Shown here: positions 13,822-18,664 of the stretch, piece after piece
Numbering within the stretch: the first letter of the stretch is position 1
How the letters are laid out: the number at the start of each line of letters is the position of its first letter
NCBI GenBank assembly: GCA_019419485.1
Contig: DXZV01000007.1
Span: forward strand, 6,301-24,964
Reading direction: 5' to 3'
DNA length: 18,664 bases
Origin: Collinsella sp.
Lineage (GTDB): Bacteria > Actinomycetota > Coriobacteriia > Coriobacteriales > Coriobacteriaceae
Notes under the pieces: generated by a model
Database searches by the model: none
Seen by the model: the letters and a program-made list of their open reading frames with translations, nothing else
What the model was told of the DNA's origin: nothing
Made by a program: the position numbers and the translations under genes

Positions 13822-15156
13822 ATGTCCCAGTCTTCGACGCCCGCCGTCACCGATGCCATCTACGACGCATCGTCGCTCGGCCGCCCGCGCATGTTTTTGC
13901 TCGGTCTGCAGCACCTGTTTGCCATGTTTGGTGCCACCGTTTTGGTGCCGGTACTCACCGGCCTTTCGGTCTCGGCAACACTGCTGTTTGCCGGCTTGGG
14001 TACGCTGCTGTTCCACTTCCTGTCACGTGGTAAGGTGCCGGCCTTCCTGGGCTCGTCGTTTGCCTTTATCGCTGGCTATGCCGCGATTGCGCCCAACGGC
14101 GAGGCCGAGCTTTTGCCCTACGCCTGCCTGGGCGTAGCCTGTGCCGGTCTGCTCTATCCGGTGCTGGCGGCACTGTTTCGCGCTTTTGGCGCCAAGCGTG
14201 TCATGCGCTTCTTCCCGCCGGTGGTGACCGGCCCCATCGTCATTTTCATCGGCCTGATCTTGGCAAGCTCCGCCATTGCCAACTGCCAGACCAATTGGCT
14301 TGTTGCCGTTGTCGCTGTGGCAGTGATCATCATCTGCAACATTTGGGGCCGCGGCATGGTCAAGATCGTGCCGATTCTGCTGGGTGTTGTGGTGAGCTAT
14401 GCCGTTGCCGCCGCGCTCGGCGAGGTTGATTTCTCGGGCGTTGCCGCCGCGCCGTGGGTCGGTCTTCCCATCGTGTGGGACAACACCGTGTTTGCACTCT
14501 TTGGGCCGCAGTTCGATAGCGGCCTTGCCACGACCGCCATCATCACCATCATGCCGTTGGCCTTTGCAACCATGATCGAGCATATCGGTGATATCTCCGC
14601 TATTGGCTCCACCTGCGAGCGTAACTACATTGCCGATCCCGGCCTGCATCGCACGCTGCTCGGCGATGGTCTCGCCACGATCCTGGCTTCGCTCTTTGGC
14701 GCTCCGGCCAACACCACGTATGGCGAGAACACCGGCGTGCTCGCTCTGACGCGCGTGTTCGACCCGCGCGTGATTCGCATTGCCGCGTGCTGCGCCATCG
14801 TGCTTTCCTTCTGCTCCAAGTTCGCTGCTGTGATCGCTGCTATGCCGGCATGCGTTATCGGTGGCGTGTCGCTTGTGCTCTACGGCATGATCAGTGCCGT
14901 GGGCGTTCGCAACCTTATCGAGAACCAGGTTGATTTCCAGAACAACCGCAACGTGCTGGTGGCGGCTCTGGTGCTCGTGCTTTCGCTCGGCATTGCCTAC
15001 AGTACCGCCGGTGCCATCGTGCTGGAGCTGGGCGGCGTGACGATTTCGCTTTCGGGCCTTGCCGTGGGCTCGCTGGTGGGCATTGTGCTCAACGCCATCC
15101 TGCCCGGTAACGACTTTGAGTTCGATACTTCCGAGCTTGAGGAGACTGCTGAATAG
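13822..15156 (+). CDS. uraA: Uracil permease, NCS2 (UraA) family
   Basis: A 444-residue membrane protein of the NCS2 nucleobase:cation symporter family, expected to import uracil with protons. It is hydrophobic throughout, consistent with the family's 14 segments. Specificity signatures: E253 in TMIEHIGDIS and E302 in NTTYGENTGV, which align with the two substrate-binding glutamates of E. coli UraA; also LGLQHLFAMFGATVLVP at the start and MPACVIGGVSLVLYGMI near the end. Length is close to typical (about 430). The ATG at 13822 was chosen because AAAGGA lies 6 nt upstream and the family N-terminus follows; the frame is open further upstream into the previous gene. It stands alone, ended by the terminator at 15174-15213. 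Uracil rather than xanthine is favoured by the GEN motif. Confidence 0.9.
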   Translation: MSQSSTPAVTDAIYDASSLGRPRMFLLGLQHLFAMFGATVLVPVLTGLSVSATLLFAGLGTLLFHFLSRGKVPAFLGSSFAFIAGYAAIAPNGEAELLPYACLGVACAGLLYPVLAALFRAFGAKRVMRFFPPVVTGPIVIFIGLILASSAIANCQTNWLVAVVAVAVIIICNIWGRGMVKIVPILLGVVVSYAVAAALGEVDFSGVAAAPWVGLPIVWDNTVFALFGPQFDSGLATTAIITIMPLAFATMIEHIGDISAIGSTCERNYIADPGLHRTLLGDGLATILASLFGAPANTTYGENTGVLALTRVFDPRVIRIAACCAIVLSFCSKFAAVIAAMPACVIGGVSLVLYGMISAVGVRNLIENQVDFQNNRNVLVAALVLVLSLGIAYSTAGAIVLELGGVTISLSGLAVGSLVGIVLNAILPGNDFEFDTSELEETAE

Positions 15157-15173
15157 TAGCTGCGTTCAGCCAG

Positions 15174-15213
15174 ATTAAAAATGGCGTCCATGCGTATGTA
15201 CGCCATTTTTAAT
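15174..15213. terminator. Bidirectional terminator between convergent genes
   Basis: A perfect 14-bp stem, ATTAAAAATGGCGT with its complement at 15200-15213, around a 12-nt loop. A/T-rich ends give a U-tract in both directions, so it can end both the uracil permease (plus) and the esterase (minus). The minus-strand TAA at 15211-15209 lies inside the stem. Confidence 0.88.
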
Positions 15214-15874
15214 GCGTCAGTATCCAGTGGATGCCGCGCGCCATGCGCAGGTCAGTTTGGGCAAAGTGATTGCCGGGGTTGAGCTCCAGCATTGTTGGAA
15301 TGTCACGCTCGATAAACAGCTCTTCCATCGCGCGCGTATCGTCGAGTACGTGCCGCATCATGCGGTTGGGCGTCTTGGTTTCCTTTTTACCGAGTGACAG
15401 ATAGACGGCGTCGGGCGTAGCTGTCATCGTGCGCTCGCGCGCGTAGTCGATAAAGCCGGGGAACCACAGCGACCCCGATGCACTTGCCGCGCGCTCAAAG
15501 ACATCTGTTTGCCAAAGTGCCCACAGTGCAAAAAGACCCGCCAAGGAGTAGCCGGCAACGCCGCGCCAGGCGGGCGGTTGCGGGAGCGATGATTCGGCCT
15601 CTGGGATTATCTGCTTCAACAACTCGTCAAGAAAACCAGCAGCCTGTCCGCCAAAGGGCTCGGCATCTCGTATAGTTCCGTCGCATTCCCAGGGGCTCAG
15701 CTCGTGATTCCAATCGAGCCCTCCAATGGCGACAAGGGTGAACGGCGGGCAGTCGAGCTCTCGGCAGCGCTCGTAGACTTCATTACCGTCGCCCATAACC
15801 ACGGGGAGGTAAATGACGGGCGCTCCTTCTGTGCACTCTGGATAAACGGTTATCTGCTTATGATGCGCTTCCAA
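15209..15874 (-). CDS. Alpha/beta-hydrolase-fold esterase (esterase D/enterochelin esterase-like)
   Basis: A serine hydrolase of about 221 residues. The nucleophile elbow GYSLAG (about 108-113, Ser110) and a terminal NPGNHF with the probable catalytic His are visible; SGSLWFPGF after the elbow is typical of the putative-esterase family (IroE, S-formylglutathione hydrolase relatives). No signal peptide, so cytosolic. The start is uncertain because the N-terminal region has no ATG. I prefer TTG at 15874, preceded by GAGAGAAG; a GTG at 15922 would add 16 residues but has no ribosome binding site. The gene follows the purine permease and its terminator on the same strand, so it is probably transcribed alone. 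Substrate unknown. Confidence 0.78.
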   Translation of the reverse strand: MEAHHKQITVYPECTEGAPVIYLPVVMGDGNEVYERCRELDCPPFTLVAIGGLDWNHELSPWECDGTIRDAEPFGGQAAGFLDELLKQIIPEAESSLPQPPAWRGVAGYSLAGLFALWALWQTDVFERAASASGSLWFPGFIDYARERTMTATPDAVYLSLGKKETKTPNRMMRHVLDDTRAMEELFIERDIPTMLELNPGNHFAQTDLRMARGIHWILTH

Positions 15875-15943
15875 GGCAGGCTTCTCTCGGTGTTGTGATA
15901 TTGACAGCCTCAATTGTCGCACGCTGGCACGGGGGCAGACGCT

Positions 15944-15984
15944 AAAAGAAAGGCGCGGAGCCGCTTGGTGCGACTCTGCGCCTT
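15944..15984 (-). terminator. Rho-independent terminator of the purine permease gene
   Basis: An 11-bp stem (15950-15960 with 15974-15984, one G-U pair) and a 13-nt loop, followed on the minus strand by TTCTTTT. It lies 28 nt after the permease stop. Confidence 0.8.
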
Positions 15985-16011
15985 ATGGTTTTGCTTTGGC
16001 AGGCTGTGCCG

Positions 16012-17325
16012 TTACGCCACGAAGAAGTAGACGAGGAAGGCGAGGGCTGCGATCCACATGAGCGGCTTGATCTTGGAGGCCTCGCCCTTAAAGAGCGCGA
16101 CGATCACGTAGGCGATAAAGCCCAGGCCAATGCCGGCAGAGATGGAGTAGGTGAAGGGCACGCCGGCGACAATCATGAACGCCGGGAAACCCTGCGACAC
16201 GTCGGACCAGTCGATCTCGGAGGCCTCGCTCATCATGAGGTAACCGACGTAGACCAGAGCACCGCAGGTGGCGGCGCTGGAAACGATGGTGACGATGGGG
16301 GAGAAGAACGCGGCGAGAATGAACAGCACGCCGGTGGTGACGGAGGTGAGGCCCGTGCGGCCACCGTCGGCAGCGCCAGAGGTGGACTCGACGAAGGTGG
16401 TGATGGAGGAGACGCCCATAAAGCCACCGGCAGCAGCGGCCACGGAGTCGACGACCAGGATGGGACGGATGTCCTCGACATTGCCGTCCTCGGTCAGGAA
16501 CTCGCCCTGCTTGGCGACGGCCATCGCGGTGCCCATGGTGTCGAAGAAGTCGCTCATGAGCAGCGAGAAGGCAACGACGAGCAGCATCGGGTCGGTCAGG
16601 ACCTTCACGATGGCAAGGTTGCCGTCGGCAGTGCTGGCAAACGGGGCGCCGAAGGTCGAGAAGTCGAGCGGTGCGATGAAGCCCTCGGGCGCATGGGTGA
16701 CGCCCAGCGGGATTCCGGCGATAACGGCGACGATGATGCCGATGAGCAGCGAGCCCGGCACGTTGCGGGAAGCCAGGGCGACCGTCACGACGATGGAGAT
16801 GATGCCGACGATAAAGGTGGGGGAGGCGATGTCGCCCAGGCCGACGAGCGTACCGGCGCCAGCGGTGATGATGCCGGCGTCGCACAGGCCGATCATGGCG
16901 ATAAACAGGCCCAGACCCACCGAGATGGCGTGGCGCAGGACCACGGGGATGGCGTCCATGATGGCCTCGCGCAGGCCGCACAGGACGAGCAGCAAGATGA
17001 CGATACCCTCGAGGAAGATAACGCTCATGGCCACGTGCCAGTCGCCGCCGCACATGGTGGTGGCGATGCCCGCGATCATGGCGTTGATGCCCAGACCCGA
17101 CGCGCAGGCGAGCGGGCGGTTGGCGAAGATGCCCATGCAGATGGTCATGATGCCGGCGCCCAGGCAGGTGGCGCAGGCGAGCGCTCCCGCATCAATGCCA
17201 GCGCCCGAGAGCACTGCGGGGTTGACGGCGATGATGTAGGCCATCGCCAGGAATGTTGTCAGTCCAGCGCGAAGTTCGGTCCCGATTGTGGACTTGCGCT
17301 CACTGACGTGAAAAAGTTCGTCCAT
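16012..17325 (-). CDS. AzgA-family purine (adenine/guanine/hypoxanthine) permease
   Basis: A 437-residue polytopic transporter of the AzgA branch of NCS2 (COG2252), importing purine bases by proton symport. Diagnostic stretches: ELRAGLTTFLAMAYIIAVNP at the N-terminus, LACASGLGINAM, SDFFDTMGTAMAVAKQGEF, and VSSITTFVESTSGAADGGRT, which carries the conserved acidic residue of the second binding half. Hydrophobic segments fill nearly the whole length, in line with 12-14 helices. The ATG at 17325 is favoured by AAGGAAAGGG a few nt upstream. It is divergent from the deformylase-like gene across 193 nt, with its own terminator downstream. No purine riboswitch is visible upstream, so regulation is unknown. 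Which purine is carried cannot be told from sequence. Confidence 0.92.
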   Translation of the reverse strand: MDELFHVSERKSTIGTELRAGLTTFLAMAYIIAVNPAVLSGAGIDAGALACATCLGAGIMTICMGIFANRPLACASGLGINAMIAGIATTMCGGDWHVAMSVIFLEGIVILLLVLCGLREAIMDAIPVVLRHAISVGLGLFIAMIGLCDAGIITAGAGTLVGLGDIASPTFIVGIISIVVTVALASRNVPGSLLIGIIVAVIAGIPLGVTHAPEGFIAPLDFSTFGAPFASTADGNLAIVKVLTDPMLLVVAFSLLMSDFFDTMGTAMAVAKQGEFLTEDGNVEDIRPILVVDSVAAAAGGFMGVSSITTFVESTSGAADGGRTGLTSVTTGVLFILAAFFSPIVTIVSSAATCGALVYVGYLMMSEASEIDWSDVSQGFPAFMIVAGVPFTYSISAGIGLGFIAYVIVALFKGEASKIKPLMWIAALAFLVYFFVA

Positions 17326-17518
17326 GCATACCCTTTCCTTGTTCGGCCCCGAGTTTAGGCCGATTGACACGAACTCATTTACTATATCGCCTTTACAACC
17401 TTGCTGTTCCTCGCATGTTGATGTTCGGCGCTTTGTAACAGACGGACGGTATTTATCGCATGAAAATGTGTGGGTACCGTATACTTAAGCGGTTACAACG
17501 ACCCCTATGGAGGAACGT
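17326..17518. promoter_or_regulatory. Divergent promoter region of the permease and deformylase-like genes
   Basis: On the plus strand TATACT (17480-17485) is a good -10, 34 nt before the deformylase-like ATG, with no clear -35. On the minus strand TATAGT (17386-17381) could serve the permease. No riboswitch or strong operator is seen. Confidence 0.35.
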
Positions 17519-17938
17519 ATGATTAAAGAGCTTTGCCACGACGAGGCTATCCTGTCCCAGCGTTGCGAGGTTGCGACCGTCGAGGACGAGTCGGTTGCTC
17601 AGGACCTGATCGATACCATCAAGTCGCTCGATGATGCCGGCTGCTTGGCCGCCAACCAGATCGGCGTTACCAAGAAGGTCTGCGTCTACCTGGACGACGC
17701 CGGCGAGCCCCACGTGCTCTACAACCCCCGTCTGGTGTTTGGCCTGGGCGCCAGCAAGATGGAGGAGAGCTGCCTGACGCACGAGGAGGTCACCAAGTCC
17801 ACGCGCTATATCAAGTGCAAGGTTGCCTTTGACCAGATCGTCGATGGCAAGATGCGCGAGCGCAAGCAGGACTTTGTGGGCTTCGAGGCGCAGATGGTCC
17901 AGCATATGATCGACCACTGCCTCGGCAAGTTGGTCTAA
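17519..17938 (+). CDS. Peptide-deformylase-like protein lacking the catalytic glutamate
   Basis: A 139-residue protein of the peptide deformylase family, which removes the formyl group from N-terminal methionine using Fe or Zn. All three motif regions are recognisable but altered. Motif 1 (GxGxAAxQ) reads AGCLAANQ (40-47). Motif 2 (EGCLS) reads ESCLT (83-87), keeping metal ligand C85. Motif 3 (QHExDH) reads QHMIDH (128-133), keeping ligands H129 and H133 but with Met130 in place of the catalytic Glu. It is shorter than housekeeping deformylases (about 150-190) and resembles the short second deformylase of many anaerobes, which normally keeps QHEVDH (from memory). The ATG at 17519 has GGAGG 5 nt upstream; an earlier ATG at 17507 overlaps that site. 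Metal binding is likely, normal deformylation doubtful. A true def gene should exist elsewhere. Confidence 0.85.
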   Translation: MIKELCHDEAILSQRCEVATVEDESVAQDLIDTIKSLDDAGCLAANQIGVTKKVCVYLDDAGEPHVLYNPRLVFGLGASKMEESCLTHEEVTKSTRYIKCKVAFDQIVDGKMRERKQDFVGFEAQMVQHMIDHCLGKLV

Positions 17939-18041
17939 GGGGATCAAAGCACCGCACCTTGCCGCTCAATCGTCGCTCGCGTACCTTAAGTACGCTTCGC
18001 TCCTCTTTCGTGGCAATCTGCGGCACTTTGACCCCTTAGAC
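17933..18041. repeat. 109-nt imperfect palindromic element including the stop codon
   Basis: GTCTAAGGGG (17933-17942) and CCCCTTAGAC (18032-18041) pair perfectly. Inside, the arms stay related (TCAAAG, CCGCA, TTGCC and their complements) with scattered mismatches, and the centre is GCGTAC-CTTAA-GTACGC (17980-17996). The element begins within the last codons of the deformylase-like gene and supplies its TAA. No T-run follows, and a separate terminator lies 42 nt further on. No coding sequence is present. It looks like a MITE-like or REP-like insertion. Confidence 0.85.
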
Positions 18042-18082
18042 GACCTGCGGGGTTAACTTGGTTGAGTTTATCCTGCTTGAAT

Positions 18083-18124
18083 AGCCCGGGCGTGACATTG
18101 TTGTCATGTCCGGGCTTTTGTGTT
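18083..18124 (+). terminator. Rho-independent terminator after the deformylase-like gene
   Basis: A 15-bp stem beginning AGCCCGG with two G-U pairs, a TTGT loop and a downstream TTTTGTGTTT. It separates the deformylase-like gene from the bile salt hydrolase gene. Confidence 0.88.
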
Positions 18125-18182
18125 TAGCCCCTTTTTGTTTGGAGACAATAACCTTAGCAAGAACGTAAAGCTAGGAGGCGCC

Positions 18183-18664
18183 ATGTGTACGAGCATTCGA
18201 TTTACCGATAATTCTGGCCACATGTATCTAGGCCGCAACCTCGACTGGAGCTTTGACTATGGCCAACAGGTTCGCGTGATGCCTCGCGGGTTTCACATTC
18301 CGTATTCGTTTATCGACGATGCGTCGGCGGCACACGCGGTAATCGGCATGTGCATCGATTACAAGAACTATCCCATGTTTTTCGACTGTGGTAACGATGC
18401 GGGTCTGGCTGTGGCGGGGCTCAACTTTCCCGGCTATGCCGAGTATGCCGAGGGCCCTGTCGACGGCAAGAACAATATCGCGGCCTATGAGTTTCCCCTG
18501 TGGGTGGCAGCGACGTTCTCGACGGTCGATGAGGTCGAGGCCGCGCTGCGCGACACGGTGATTGTCGCCAAATCTGCCGGAGAGGGGCTGGGCGTGTCGC
18601 TGCTCCATTGGATTATCGGCGACAGCCAGCGCAGCATCGTGGTCGAGATGATGGCTGACGGCCT
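18183..18664 (+). CDS. bsh: Bile salt hydrolase (choloylglycine hydrolase), 5' part only
   Basis: The first 160 codons of an Ntn-hydrolase that cleaves the amide bond of glycine- or taurine-conjugated bile acids; the gene runs off the right edge. The start MCTSIRF exposes Cys2, the nucleophile after Met removal. R18 and D21 in GRNLDW and N81 in GLNFPGYAEY match catalytic or substrate-contact positions of known enzymes. NIAAYEFPLWVA and SLLHWIIGD, SIVVE resemble the Bifidobacterium longum enzyme (from memory) more than penicillin V acylases. No signal peptide, so cytosolic. The ATG at 18183 has AGGAGG 4 nt upstream. A terminator at 18083-18124 isolates it from the preceding gene, so it should have its own promoter in the 58 nt between. 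The later N175 and R228 positions lie outside the window. Confidence 0.9.
   Translation, partial: MCTSIRFTDNSGHMYLGRNLDWSFDYGQQVRVMPRGFHIPYSFIDDASAAHAVIGMCIDYKNYPMFFDCGNDAGLAVAGLNFPGYAEYAEGPVDGKNNIAAYEFPLWVAATFSTVDEVEAALRDTVIVAKSAGEGLGVSLLHWIIGDSQRSIVVEMMADG

Noticed and set aside
16088..17053. Arg/His-rich frame on the minus strand inside the purine permease
   Set aside because: Same-strand frame shift of the permease, with codon-composition artefacts only.
15985..17358. Long open frame on the plus strand opposite the purine permease
   Set aside because: It is the antisense of a clear membrane transporter, gives a low-complexity Gly/Asp/His-rich product without any family motif, and has no ribosome binding site.

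Overview
The window is GC-rich (roughly 60% by eye) and densely coded, with short intergenic regions and strong AGGAGG-type ribosome binding sites. The gene content suggests a gut Coriobacteriia genome, most likely Collinsella: a bile salt hydrolase at the right edge, soluble GGDEF/PAS/EAL proteins, an MtaR/CpsY-like LysR regulator and hairpin-rich intergenic repeats. The genus is inferred from familiarity with these proteins, not from a search.

Layout. Positions 1-6969 are all on the minus strand. Read in the direction of transcription they are: a GGDEF-PAS-GGDEF*-GGDEF*-EAL cyclic-di-GMP protein (4198-6969), a shorter paralogue (2594-4126), a flavodoxin-fold reductase, an ArsC/Spx-like thioredoxin-fold protein, a COG0523 (CobW-type) metallochaperone GTPase with its terminator, and the start of trmL (cut by the left edge). 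A patatin-like lipase (7289-8158, plus) faces a thiamine salvage operon, thiM / thiamine-binding protein / thiE (8395-10271, minus). Three 46-nt hairpin units with an exact 62-nt period lie between them. The thiamine operon is led by a clear TPP riboswitch with a transcription terminator.

Positions 10595-15156 are plus strand: a HAD phosphatase and an MtaR/CpsY-like LysR regulator as an apparent operon, then a YxjG/YxjH-type methionine synthase with a Met-box-like site upstream, then a uracil permease. A bidirectional terminator separates this block from a minus-strand esterase and an AzgA-type purine permease. The right end is plus strand: a peptide-deformylase-like protein missing its catalytic glutamate, a 109-nt imperfect palindrome that includes its stop codon, a terminator, and the 5' part of a bile salt hydrolase gene.

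How the parts work together. Much of the window is salvage and uptake: thiazole salvage under TPP control, uracil and purine uptake, and methionine synthesis probably under the neighbouring LysR regulator. The other theme is signalling, with two related cyclic-di-GMP enzymes side by side. One of them carries a C9 tract in the linker after its only intact GGDEF domain, so slippage could switch it between a long and a short form. I see no phage, transposase gene, CRISPR array, tRNA or rRNA.
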